Program-made: the position numbers and the translations under genes | Origin: an uncultured Magnetospirillum sp. | GTDB lineage: Bacteria > Pseudomonadota > Alphaproteobacteria > Rhodospirillales > Magnetospirillaceae | Length of the DNA: 64,000 bases | Reading direction: 5' to 3' | Assembly (NCBI RefSeq): GCF_903853455.1 | Contig: NZ_CAINTR010000214.1 | Coordinates: 1 to 64,000 of the forward strand | The notes under the pieces: generated by a model | What the model was told of the DNA's origin: nothing | What the model saw: the letters and a program-made list of their open reading frames with translations, nothing else | The model's database searches: none | Part shown: one piece after another, positions 1 through 10,200 of the stretch | Position numbering within the stretch: position 1 is the first letter of the stretch | Layout of the letters: every line of letters starts with the position of its first letter

Positions 1-151
1 CCGCCCCTCCTTACGTCCGGCCCCAGCGGGCAATCATACCGGCCATCATAGTTGTCGCTCAACCGGCCAAGATAATTGTCGGCGGCGACTCTATGGCAAG
101 CCCATCGAATGCAACGACTTCTTCGATGGCTTCGCCCGAGTGGCCAACAGT
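1..151. other. left-edge stretch without a called gene
   Basis: No start with a ribosome binding site and no complete gene can be seen. A short plus-strand frame around 92-337 reads YGKPIECNDFFDGFARVANS and looks protein-like, but it is not conserved enough by eye to call, and most of it is antisense to the next gene. It could be the remnant of a gene truncated at the left edge. Confidence 0.3.
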
Positions 152-1111
152 TTACATGCGGGACTGCTCGACGTTGAAGGCGAACGGATTTTGCCCCAAT
201 TGATAAAATGGATCGCGGTCGCAATAAACTTTCTTCTTCCACTCATCAGAAAACAATGTCTGTGCGTATTGTTGTCCGGTCAATTTGTCTATTCGGCTGA
301 TCTCGATCTTCAATTCCTTGCACAAGGTGGTAGTTGATTTTGATGTCACGTTGTTGAAATCACCGGTCGCTACAACCCTAAGGCGAGCGTCGACACGGCT
401 GATGGTGTTATTAATGTTCGTTAGCACATCCTCCACTCGGATGGCTTTTTCTTGCGCCTTGGCCGAAGGCTTGTTCTGCATCTTCTTGATGAATTCGTTG
501 GCCGGGCCTCTGACTGCGAGGATAACTTCCTCATAACCGGCATGAATAGAGTCGCTGGCAGATGGGATGTTCTCGCCATGGTTGAAGGTGTGTGTTCTCG
601 CCAGTTGATGGGCTACACGATATTGCTCGACGAGCCGGTTCAGGGATGGAGAGAGAAAACTCTCCAAAATGCTCACACGATCGCCGACCTTTCCATCACG
701 CCCCTCATACACTTCAGTAAAAATAAAAGTCGCGGAAAATATTACAGAAGTTGTTGCAGTGATGATGTATAGTATGAGCAGTGGCGCAATGGACACGCTT
801 TCCTTGTTTGATTTTGATTTTCCAAACTTCCAGGCGGATAACAATAATATCGCCTCGAGTGAGGCTGCTGCCGCTGTCGAAATGTTCAAGTGAAATCCAT
901 ATAGCTCGATGCCCGGCTTGGCGCCAAGCAGGAATATGATTCCATTGTAGGTTGTCACGAAAGTGACGATCGAGAAGACCGCCGAGAGCCACATGAAGCT
1001 ATTTCGGAAGGCGAGTGCTGAATGAACGACGACCATCGGGGCCGCGATAATTTTAGTGGCGGCCAGCGCAAGCTGGCCAGCCATGGATGCGTATCGCCCC
1101 TTCTGTATCAT
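152..1111 (-). CDS. membrane protein of unknown function, AT-richer than its surroundings
   Basis: I do not recognise a family. From the ATG at 1111 the protein has 319 residues. Its N-terminal half holds about four hydrophobic segments, including stretches around FMWLSAVFSIVTFVTTYNG and APLLILYIITATTSVIFSA. The C-terminal half (about 170 residues) is polar and mostly helical and contains several Lys/Gln-rich stretches. An in-frame TTG at 1180 would add 23 residues, but the ATG is preceded by GGACGAG at a usable distance, so I prefer it. Base composition is visibly lower in GC than everything to the right, which suggests a horizontally acquired gene. It stands alone, with no operon partner visible. 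Confidence is good that it is coding and nil on its function. Confidence 0.6.
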   Translation of the reverse strand: MIQKGRYASMAGQLALAATKIIAAPMVVVHSALAFRNSFMWLSAVFSIVTFVTTYNGIIFLLGAKPGIELYGFHLNISTAAAASLEAILLLSAWKFGKSKSNKESVSIAPLLILYIITATTSVIFSATFIFTEVYEGRDGKVGDRVSILESFLSPSLNRLVEQYRVAHQLARTHTFNHGENIPSASDSIHAGYEEVILAVRGPANEFIKKMQNKPSAKAQEKAIRVEDVLTNINNTISRVDARLRVVATGDFNNVTSKSTTTLCKELKIEISRIDKLTGQQYAQTLFSDEWKKKVYCDRDPFYQLGQNPFAFNVEQSRM

Positions 1112-1295
1112 GATGTCTCGTCCGCTTTGCCATATGTAATAGTCAAATTGAGCTGGACGATAGCAATTAAATGAGCGCAATGCATTAGGACATTGCCCCT
1201 TTTGTGTGCTGTTTATCGGTTGTGTGAGCTGCTTTGGAAGGGGGCCTTTGGCTGGAAGGATCTGTGGAGTGATGGACCGGATTGGCCTTGTGATT

Positions 1296-1318
1296 GGTAT
1301 GACACTATCGCGTCACGG
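1296..1318. repeat. operator-like repeat, copy 1
   Basis: The core TGACACTATCGCGTCA is a near-perfect inverted repeat, with arms TGACAC and GCGTCA around TATC. It recurs at 1418-1439 with the core TGAAACTATCGCGTCA. The location upstream of the hemerythrin-like gene suggests a regulator binding site; the regulator is unknown. Confidence 0.4.
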
Positions 1319-1417
1319 AGAACCGCCGGGGCCGGTGATCCAGCGGCTCCAGTATGAAACATTAGCCGTGTCGTGATTTTTCGTCATAAAGAGAAATCAA
1401 TAGGTTGGCGTTATTTC

Positions 1418-1439
1418 GGTATGAAACTATCGCGTCAGG
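1418..1439. repeat. operator-like repeat, copy 2
   Basis: This is the second copy of the element at 1296, 122 bases further on, and differs in only a couple of positions. It lies about 110 bases upstream of the hemerythrin-like start codon. A third, diverged element (AGTATGAAACATTAGCCG...) lies between the two. Confidence 0.4.
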
Positions 1440-1548
1440 TAACAGGAATCGCCGTTTCGTGACAAATGCCTTCCGGCATTTGACCTGAGGTCTCCCCATG
1501 ACTATCTCTCATCATAGGGTTGGGTGAGGGCTCGGCAAAGGAGCCGCC

Positions 1549-1971
1549 ATGTTTCGTTGGAACATGTCCTTGGAGACCGGTATCGAGAGCGTCGATCATG
1601 GGCGCCGCGTCTTGTTGGAAGCCATGGCCGACTTCTTTCAGATTCTCGATGCCCCCAGCCTCAATCCGAAGCTGGTGGCCGAGCGAACCGGGGCCATCTA
1701 TACCGCCATGAAGGCGGCGTTCGTCGCGGAAGACACCTTCCTGACGCCCCGAGGCGAGGAAGGGACCAAGCACCAGGCCACCCACGCGGCGTTCCTGCTC
1801 TCCTATGTGGAGTTGTGCAAGAAGCTGGTGCCGAAGCTCAAGACGCTGAAGCAGGCGCAGCAGGCCTGCCTGGAGATTTATCGCCTCGTCGATACCGGGC
1901 TCTACCACCATATCCAGGACGAAGCCTTGGCCTACAAGCATATGGTCAAGCATCTGGAGAAGACCGGATAG
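1549..1971 (+). CDS. hemerythrin-like protein with an incomplete di-iron site
   Basis: The 140-residue length and helical pattern match bacteriohemerythrins, which bind O2 at a di-iron centre in a four-helix bundle. An N-terminal W4 is followed by a GIESVDHGRR segment aligned with the usual 'GI..iD.QH' helix. The ligand count is odd. H75 and H79 (KHQATH), H121 and bridging E61 are present. However, the first-helix His is R19, the His of the HFxxE motif is A57 (AFVAE), and the bridging Asp after HI is A126. One iron site therefore looks intact and the other lost. An AGGAG lies six bases before the ATG. Its stop is one base from the stop of the convergent PilZ gene. It may be a mono-iron or non-iron sensor derivative rather than an O2 carrier. 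Confidence 0.75.
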   Translation: MFRWNMSLETGIESVDHGRRVLLEAMADFFQILDAPSLNPKLVAERTGAIYTAMKAAFVAEDTFLTPRGEEGTKHQATHAAFLLSYVELCKKLVPKLKTLKQAQQACLEIYRLVDTGLYHHIQDEALAYKHMVKHLEKTG

Positions 1972-1972
1972 G

Positions 1973-2323
1973 TCAGACCCGCGATAGCTGGATCTTGAAC
2001 TTGGCGGTCATCAGACTGACGACGTCGTCCAGGGAGATGTGCTGATAGAAGCGACAACCCGCGAGGCCGTCCTTGGCCCACATCACCGTGGCGACGAAGA
2101 CCGACCCTTTGACATTGGTGACCTGGATGTCGCGGGGAAGCGGCAACAGCACCGCCATGGCGCCCTCCCCCTTCTCGAAGCGCAGTTTGAAGCCGCCGCG
2201 CGACGCGTCGACCATGAAAGCGCGCGTTTCGAACTCGGTGGTAACAAAGACGCCTTCGGTTCCGCAGTTCTGCCGCTGCCAAGACCGAGCACCTAGACTG
2301 CCGGTGTTCTGTTCCAAGGCCAC
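1973..2323 (-). CDS. PilZ-domain protein, probable c-di-GMP receptor
   Basis: This is a 116-residue single-domain protein. PilZ domains bind cyclic di-GMP through an RxxxR motif and a downstream (D/N)xSxxG motif. Here R13-S-W-Q-R17 and D39-A-S-R-G-G44 fit both at the usual spacing. The remainder is a beta-rich core with VMWAKDGLAGCRFY, typical of the second half of PilZ barrels. The start is GTG, chosen because AGAGGTGG sits just upstream. The gene converges on the hemerythrin-like gene with one base between stops. Such stand-alone PilZ proteins usually control motility or exopolysaccharide; the target here is unknown. Confidence 0.75.
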   Translation of the reverse strand: MALEQNTGSLGARSWQRQNCGTEGVFVTTEFETRAFMVDASRGGFKLRFEKGEGAMAVLLPLPRDIQVTNVKGSVFVATVMWAKDGLAGCRFYQHISLDDVVSLMTAKFKIQLSRV

Positions 2324-2405
2324 CGCGCCACCTCTTCTCCGAATGCACTAAGTCAAAAGTAGGCCCAATACTTCCGGCTGTCTATACCCTACCCCAAAAT
2401 AATAA

Positions 2406-2438
2406 CCCCGGCACCCTCCATCACGGAGAGTGCCGGGG
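2406..2438 (-). terminator. intrinsic terminator of the outer-membrane protein gene
   Basis: Arms CCCCGGCAC and GTGCCGGGG form a strong hairpin. On the minus strand it is followed by TTATTATTTT. It lies just past the stop of the gene ending at 2460. Confidence 0.85.
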
Positions 2439-2459
2439 GGAAAGGAAACACCAGACTGG

Positions 2460-4019
2460 TTAGAACTTCACGACCAGCGAGGTCTCGCCCAGCAGCCAAG
2501 TGCGGTCCTGGACATTGAAGCCATTGCCGCCATTGGCGTTGTTGCTCAGGTACTGGCGATAGCCGGTGCCGGCGCGAGCGGCGGCGAAGGCGGCCGACAG
2601 CGACAGGTTGTCGCTGATGGTCCACTCGGCGGTGAAGTCGATTTCGCGGGCCAGATTGTCGGAGGTGACACCGGTATTCTGCAGCTTGGCCGCGTAATTA
2701 TAGGTGTAGGCCAGAGCGCTCAGCTTGAGGTCATCGCGCGGATTGATCGAGAACACCAGCTGATTGATGTTCACGTTGCTGTTGGAGATGACGTAGTTGC
2801 CGACGATCTCGCCGATGAACCAGGTGCCGAAACCACGGGTGATGGCGTTGTAGAAGAAGGGATCATAGGCCTTCTTGGTGCTGTCGTTGGGGTTGTTGTC
2901 GCCGCTGAAATGAGCATAGCGGTAGGACAGCTTGGGGGTCCACGCCACGTCGGACAACTGGTAGCCGGGCTCGAGATACCAGGCGTTGGCGTTGACCTTG
3001 TGGTTGGCGGTGCTGTTGCGCTCGTAAACGACGTTGCCGAACAGCGAGAAGTCCGGCAGCACCGGCAGGACGTTGCCACCCACATGGGCGGAGAACACGT
3101 TCATGCCATCGCGATTGGAGGTCAGCGTGTTGGTGACGGTGTTGTTGTTGGCGGGGGTGTTGAAGCTGAGATTGCCGCCGCTATTGGCATCGATCACGTT
3201 GAAGAAGGTCAGACCGGCATACCACTTGCGATCAGCGAAGTTGGCGGCGCCGTCCTTGGCCGGCTTGCCTTCTTCGGCCGCCACGGTCTCGAACCATTCC
3301 ACATTGCCGCCCAGGACCTTGGTCTTGGCATTGTCGATCAAACCCGCCGGCATCAGGCCGTTGTCGGACTCGTTCTTCAGGTAGAACACGTCGGCGCGAA
3401 CCGGACCGGTGGCGGCCTTCACCAAGCCGGTCTGGGCGAAGGCGGTGCGCGACTGGGTCCAGAACATGCCGCGCTGGCCCTGGTTGTTCACGCCGTTGCT
3501 GATCAGGAAGCCGTCGGCGACGCGGAAGCTCTGGCGACCGGCGGACAGGTCGAGGGCGTTCTCGTCCAGGCCGTCGATCAGCTTGGCCGACTTCCAACCC
3601 ACATAGAGGTTCTCGAGCGCGGCGTAAAACGGGCGGCCATAGGTGGTGGAGGTCAGGCTGGGGTCGCCGTCGCCGCCGGTGGCGGAGAGCTGGCCGCTGA
3701 CGTCGCCATAGAACGAGCCGAGATTTTCGGTGTCCAGCGAGGCCTTCAGTTCCGGCATCAGGAACCATTCGGTCCAGGCCGGGTGACCGGAAATGCGGCG
3801 ACCGGTCACGCCGTTGTTGTTGGTCCACGACCCCGCGCCGAATTGCGCGCCGGGAGAGACGAAACCGGTGATGCCACCCGTGAAGGCGCCATCAATCTTC
3901 AAGCCATCATTGTCGTAAAGCGACATGTCAGCGCGAGCGGGCGTGGCCGCCACACCGACAACAGCCGAGAAAATCGCGCCCGTAATCAGGCTGCGGCACC
4001 GAAGATTAAGTCCAACCAT
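2460..4019 (-). CDS. outer-membrane beta-barrel (porin-like / alginate-export-like) protein
   Basis: From the ATG at 4019 the product has 519 residues. The frame is open further upstream, but this ATG has GGGAG at good spacing and begins a clean signal peptide (hydrophobic core ITGAIFSAVVGVAATPARA, cleavage after ARA). The mature part is rich in alternating aromatic beta-strands with Asn/Gly-rich turns, and it ends in Phe (SLVVKF), the usual C-terminal signature for outer-membrane barrel insertion. Segments such as LDLSAGRQSFRVADGFLISNGV resemble the alginate-export/porin superfamily. The substrate is unknown. It is transcribed as its own unit, with a terminator at 2406-2438 and a 273-base gap upstream. 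Confidence 0.75.
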   Translation of the reverse strand: MVGLNLRCRSLITGAIFSAVVGVAATPARADMSLYDNDGLKIDGAFTGGITGFVSPGAQFGAGSWTNNNGVTGRRISGHPAWTEWFLMPELKASLDTENLGSFYGDVSGQLSATGGDGDPSLTSTTYGRPFYAALENLYVGWKSAKLIDGLDENALDLSAGRQSFRVADGFLISNGVNNQGQRGMFWTQSRTAFAQTGLVKAATGPVRADVFYLKNESDNGLMPAGLIDNAKTKVLGGNVEWFETVAAEEGKPAKDGAANFADRKWYAGLTFFNVIDANSGGNLSFNTPANNNTVTNTLTSNRDGMNVFSAHVGGNVLPVLPDFSLFGNVVYERNSTANHKVNANAWYLEPGYQLSDVAWTPKLSYRYAHFSGDNNPNDSTKKAYDPFFYNAITRGFGTWFIGEIVGNYVISNSNVNINQLVFSINPRDDLKLSALAYTYNYAAKLQNTGVTSDNLAREIDFTAEWTISDNLSLSAAFAAARAGTGYRQYLSNNANGGNGFNVQDRTWLLGETSLVVKF

Positions 4020-4292
4020 CACTAGCTCCCTCACGGAACGACCAAAACCGGTCATCGTGTTGCAATGCACATGCCACGAACGACGCCTTGCATTTCCAAC
4101 CGAAAAGCCACATCCGCCCTGACAGCGTGCTGCTTTCATGTGCACAGACTTTGTAACTGACTGCGCATTGTGCAGGCAACCGTGATTCCGCACGATGACC
4201 ACTGCTAAAACGCCAAAGATTGCGACCGTTTGCCAAAAAGCAACGGTCCGAAATCAGGTGGAATATCTGCCCATTATCGACCGCCGACACCG
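4020..4292. other. promoter-containing gap between the giant gene and the porin-like gene
   Basis: No open frame with a ribosome binding site is seen. The gap must hold the leader of the porin-like gene (minus strand) and the 3' end of the giant gene. I found no intrinsic terminator for the giant gene here and no -35/-10 pair I would defend. Confidence 0.35.
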
Positions 4293-7200
4293 TCATGCCA
4301 CATGGGTATGGCTGTCCACCAGCACATGGACGTCGCCATTGCTGTACTGGGTGTAGCTGTCCTGATGGCCGTTGACCGTCAGGGCCGCCTGACCGTCCAC
4401 ATGCCAGCCGGCATCGGCGAAGCTGACCGTGCTGGTGTTCTGATCGCTGCCGATCACCACCAGACTGTGGGTGGTTCCGGTCACCGCGTTGGTGCCGTTG
4501 GTCATGGAGGTGAGGTGGGACAGATCCAGCACCGTCGTGTTGGCGCCGTTGGTCCCCAGCTTCAACACGTCGAAATTCTGCACCGCGTTGGTTTGCAGCT
4601 TGGTGAAGTCGAGAACGCTGCTGGCGGCGCCCTCCCACACCAATTCGTTGTTGCCGGCGGTGCCGCCATCGAGGAAGTGGAAGGCGGTGTCGCTGACTCC
4701 CACCGTGTTGCCGCCGCCATGGCCGACGAAGACGTCGGCGCCGCCGCCCAGATGGACCTCGTCGCCGCCACTCTTGTCGCCGATGACGTAATTGTTGGCA
4801 CCGCTGGTGTCGGAGAACAGGCTGTTGGCGCCGAGGACGGTGGCGCCATGGCCGGTGACGGTCAGGCTGCCGGCACTGAACACCGGGTCCAGCAACCAGG
4901 CGTTGGCGCTGTCGTCCAACCCGTGGATGGAGTTGAACTCGCCGCTGACCGTCGCCCACTCCAGCAGCGTGGCGGATGTGCTGTGAACCCCGTGGTCGTT
5001 CACGACGAGGTCGCCGCCCAGGGTCAGGGTGCCGCTGTCCCACAGCAGGTCGTTGGCACCGAAGCTGCCCCCCTGAGACACATCCAGGACCACATGGGAA
5101 TCGCTGGCCAGAACCATGTCGCCGCTCACATGCAGGGTGCCGAACGCGGCGTTGTTGCCGGGAGTGATATAGCCGTGGTTGACGAAGGCGGCATCCTGGT
5201 CGCTGATCAAGCCACTGCCGCTGATGACCCCGGTGCTGGTGAAGGCGGCATGGGTGCTGTTGGTGTGGGACGTGTCGTCCTGAACGGTCAAGGTCGCGCC
5301 GGAGAGGATCAGCGAGCCCTGGTTCAGGAAGGTGTCGGTGGTGATCCAGAGATCGTGGCCGACCTGGACCGCCCCGTCATTGTCGAAGGCGGCGGCGGTC
5401 AGGCTGTGGTGCCCCCCCGATCCCAACGTTCCCGTCGAGGTCAGACTGCCGTCATTGATCAAGGTGCCGTCGATGGTCAGAGCGGAGGCATAGGTGGCGT
5501 TCGACCCGGCGGCGGAATCCAGTTGAATGGCGCCCAGATTGTCGAAGCCGTGATTGAACTCCGCCGCCGAGCCGCCATTGACTGCGGTGACCAGCAGCAA
5601 GGTTGCGGCGGCATTCTGGAACGCCACCCCGATATCGTTGCCGATACCGCTCAGCGTCAAGTTGCCGCCGGTCTGTTGCAATGTGCCGGAACCGGTCAGG
5701 GTTCCGCCACCGGTCATGGCCACGAGGCCTCCGGACTTCAGAAGGGCGTTAGCCCCCAGCAACACAGTGCCGTTGGCCATGTCCAACAGGGAGTTCGCCC
5801 CAACCGTTCCGCCCACGTCGAGGGTAAGAGTGGTGCCGTTGGTTACGGTCATGGACGAGGCCACAGACAAGGTAGACATAAGCTCGAGACCGCCGAGAAC
5901 GAGATCGCCGCTTGAATGGGTGATCGTGGCCCCGCTCAATTTCGCCAGCGCGTAGGCAGGATTGGTGATGCCGGCAAAGTCAGAATCGACGGCGACGGTG
6001 ACCTCCGCCTGACTATAGATCTCGACCCGTTCCGTCTGCTGGGTGATGTTCCCGGCGGTGTCGGCAACGCTCCAGGTGAAGCTGTCGCTGCCGAAATAGC
6101 CGGAATTAGCGGTATAGGTGTAGGCGCCGGTGCTGGAATTGGTCAGCGTGAGCGTCCCGTGACTGGGCCCCTGCCCGGCAACGGCGACGGTACCGAAGTA
6201 GGTCAGGGTCTCCCCCTCGGGATCGGTGGCGTGGAAGGTGCTGCTTCCGGTCCCGCCGCCCCCGGGGATGCGAAGAAGTCCCGACGAGGTGATGGTGGGA
6301 GCCCGGTCAGCCACCGTGACCGCCATGGCCGAACTGGTGACCAACGAATCGCCGGCGCTGTCGGCCGAGATGTCCACCACCGTCAGGTTGAGAGTGTCGG
6401 TCGTAAATGACGGGCCGGCGACATAGGTGGCGGTCGCCAGCGCCGCGTTGATGCGGTCCAGCGTTCCGGTGACGATCACCGAATTCGTGCCGTTGACGCC
6501 GTTCGTTCCGAAGGTCAGGCCGCCGGTTGTATTCAGGGTGATGAGGCCATGGCTGTCACTCAGGGTGACCTGGTATTTCTGGAACCCTAGTTCGCCGATG
6601 GGATCGGCCACCGACAGCCCCAGGACATGGAGCCCGGACGTATCGGTGGTGAAGTCCCCTGCCCCGCTGACCTGCGGCGCCTCGTGGGTCTCCTTGACCT
6701 GCACGCCGACGGTTTCGTAGGTGAGCGACCCGCCTCTGCCGTCGTCGATGGCGACCACGAAGCTGTCGCTGCCGAAATAGTGGGCATCGGGGGTGTAGCT
6801 GTAGCCGAGCGCGTCGTCCAGGGTGACGGTGCCGTGCGCCGCCTGCTGGGTCAGGGTGGTGGTGAAGGTGGCAGATGGATTGTCGGTGTCGACGATGGCC
6901 AGGCTGCCACGGGTGGTGGTGTCCTCGCGGGTCATGGTGGTGTCGCTGTAGACCGTCGGCTTGACGTCGGTCGTGGTCGCGCCGGACACGGCGCCCTCCG
7001 CGTTGCCGGTGGTATCGGGAGCGTACCGTCCCTCAAGGGAATACACGTCGTCCAGCCGCCAATTGTCCACCAGCCCGGCTTCCTGACCGGTCAGACGGTG
7101 GTCCATATTGGACGCGATTTCGCTACCGGTTCGGGCATAGTCCCACACCCGCAGGTCGGACATGTCGCCGCCGAAGCCGCCGCCGAAACTACCGCTGCCG

Positions 7201-10200
7201 TTGCTGATGCTCAGCGAGGCCTGGCCGCTGACAGTGGCGACCGGGATTGAGTTCCCGTCCAGATAGAGGTTGGCGGTGCCGCCGCTCAGCGTCAACGCCA
7301 CATAGTGCCACACCCCGTCATCGACGGAGATGCCGGAGCCGACCTCGGAACCATTCCCGACCGTGAAGCCAAGATGGCCTCCATTGACATCGACGGTAAT
7401 ACCGCTCCCGCTACCGGTGGTGTCGCCGATAACCATGATGGTCCCGTCGGCACCGCTGGTCCGAATCCATCCCTCGATCGTGATCGCCGTAAGAGGATGG
7501 GCGGCCAACGTCGCATTGGTGAAGCTGACATGGTCGGCGGCACCGTCGAACGCCAGCGCCTGGCCGGCGGTGTTGACGTAGAGCGGCACGGTCGCGTCGT
7601 AGCCGCTTCCCGCCCCCAGGGTCAGGTCGTGGCCGGCCGCCGACGAATCCGCCACATAGGGATGGGTGGTGTTCAGCACCTTGTCCATGGTCCAGTCGGC
7701 GATCAAAGCGTCGGTGTTGGCCGGCGTTTTGGTCAACTGGTCGCTGGCGACGTCGGCGGCGGACAGCGCGGTATTGAACAACCGCACCTCGTCCATCTGG
7801 CCGATGAAGCCGTTGGTGCCGCCGCTGACGTCGTTCCCCACCACCAGCGAACCGGTCCCGGTGAAGCTGGAGGGGCCGGTCGCCGTTCCCACTAACTGGC
7901 CGTCCTCGTACAGGTTCATGGTGTGGGTGGCGGCATCGTAGCTGCCGGCCCAATGGGTCCACTGACCGACCTGGACGCCGTTGACGGTAATCTCTCCGCC
8001 CCCCTCCATGGCGAAGTGGAGGATGTGGTCGTTGTCGAGGGTCACCGAGAAGGCGCCCGTCTGCGCCAGCAGCGTCTGAGTGGCGCTTGGTTCGGCCTGA
8101 TTGGCCCAGAACTCGAAGCTGAACGACTGGCTGCTGAGGAGGATGGAGCTGTTGGAGGCAAGCTGGCTGCCGTTGAACTGCAACGACCCGCCCGCCGCGG
8201 CGACGCCGATGGGGTCCACCGGACTCGGCACGTCGATGGCGATGACCTTTTCCACACTGGTTCCGTCGCTGCCGGTGGCCTGCACGGTGAAGGAATCGAC
8301 GCCGTGCCAGTTGGAGGCGGGGGTGTAGGTGAAGCTGCCATCGGCATTGATCGTCACGCTGCCGTGCGCGGTGTCCATCGGCGTGCCCACGCTGCCGCCC
8401 TCGGGCTGCCAGGACAGGGTCGCGCCGTTGACGGACGAGGTCCCCGCCAGATCGCCGTGATAGGGCACGCCGCCGTACTCGGCGGTGAAGCTCTGGTCGT
8501 AGATCGGCGCCGAGGTCTCGACCGAGGTCAGGGAACTGGCGGTATGGGAATCGACGACCGTGGTGGCGTTGCTGGCCTCGTCGAGGCGCCAGTTGGCCAC
8601 CAGGCCGACCTCGTCGCCGGTCGGCTCGGTGGTCATGACCTGATGGATCTGAGTGGCGCTCAGCGCGGAGTCCCACACCGTCACGTCGGCGATGTTGCCA
8701 TTGCTCAAGGCGCCGTTGCCGTCGCGGTTGTTGCCGATCCTTACCGGCGTGTTCACGTCGAAGTCGGTCAGCGAGCCGTCGGCGTTGGCGGTGATGGTCT
8801 GTAGGACACCGTCGACGTAAAGCTTCAAGGTGTCGCTGGCGGTGTCCAGGGTATAGGCGACGTTGTGCCAGGCGCCGTCGGCGATGATAGCGTCGCCCTC
8901 GTAATCCTTCACCGTGGATGTGCCGTCGCCGTAGGCGGTCGAGACCGCCTGGACATGCAGCTTGCCGTCGGACACCACCATCTGGATCCACGGCTGGTTA
9001 TTGTTGGAATTGGTCTCGGTCGAGAAAATGCCGACCCAGGACGGGGTTCCAGGGGCGATGTGCACCCAGGCGTCAACGCTGTGACTGGCAAGGTTGATGG
9101 CGTTCGAACTGGTGACATAGGACGAGCCGTTGAAATGCAGCCCGGTCTGCGGTTCGTCGGCTGTCAGGCCGGTGGCGACCGAGGTCAGGCTTCCGGTGAC
9201 GGTGCCGTCATGGGTTTCGGGCGGGACGACCAGAGGGATGAGATTGTTGTGGGCATCGACCAGGGTGGTCGCGCCGCTGGCATCGTCCAGCCGCCAGTTG
9301 GCCAGCAGGCCGGTCTCGGAGCCGGTGGGCTCGGTATTCATGTTCTGCTGGATCTGGTCGGCGCTCAGCGCCCCGTCCCACACCTGCACATCGGCGATGT
9401 CGCCGGTGAACTTGGCGTAATCGTCCCGCATGGTGCCGATCTGGGCCAGGGCGCTCACGCTGAGGCCGGAGATGTCCCCATCCCACCCACCAAACGTGGT
9501 TGTACTCTCCTGCACGCCATCGACATAAAGCGTCAGGCTATTGTTGGCGATATCGACGCTATAGGCGACGTTGTGCCACAGACCATCGGCGATATTGGTG
9601 GAGCCCAGATAGGATTTACCGTACGCGAAGCCGGCGGTGGCGCTGGCGCTGGTGGACTTCACTTCGGCCTCCAGCTTGCCGTCATACACGGACATCTGGA
9701 CCCATTGGGCGGTGGGGTCGTTGCCTTTGGTGGAGAAAATGCCGCCGTCCCAGCCGCCGGCCGCATCCGAGGTCCTGATCCAGGCCTCGACGGTATGGCT
9801 GCCCAGGTCCAGATTGGCCTGGCTGGCGATCGAGGTGGAGCCGTCGAAATGCAGGGCGTGCGCCGGCGGAACGACCGCCGAACCGTCCGGCAGGGTCAGG
9901 TCGTGGCCGTTGCCCGACAGATCGGCGAGGCCGGTGCCGTTCCAATAGCCGATCAGGCCGCTCTGGTCGCCGGACAGGACCTGATTGTAGCTTTGCGCCA
10001 TCTCGGTGGCCGAGCGGGCATGGTCCCACACCTGCACATCGGTAACTTCGCCCTTGACCCCATGGTCAGGGTTTCCATCGACGATGGTTTCGCCGATCAG
10101 CAGATCCGATGACGTTGCCATGCTGGTCATGGCAAGGGTCGTGGTGGTGTCCGCCTTGCCGTCGATATACAGCGTGAACTCGTCGCCATGACGGGTAACC

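Larger units (their letters stand above)
1112..1548. other. intergenic region with repeated operator-like elements
   Basis: This 437-base gap separates the divergent membrane-protein and hemerythrin-like genes. It holds no convincing open frame. Two near-identical elements of 22-23 bases (1296-1318 and 1418-1439) and a weaker third copy (about 1351-1373) lie in it. A hairpin-free, AT-richer stretch at 1365-1420 could hold the promoter of the rightward gene, but I see no clear -35/-10 pair. Confidence 0.45.
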
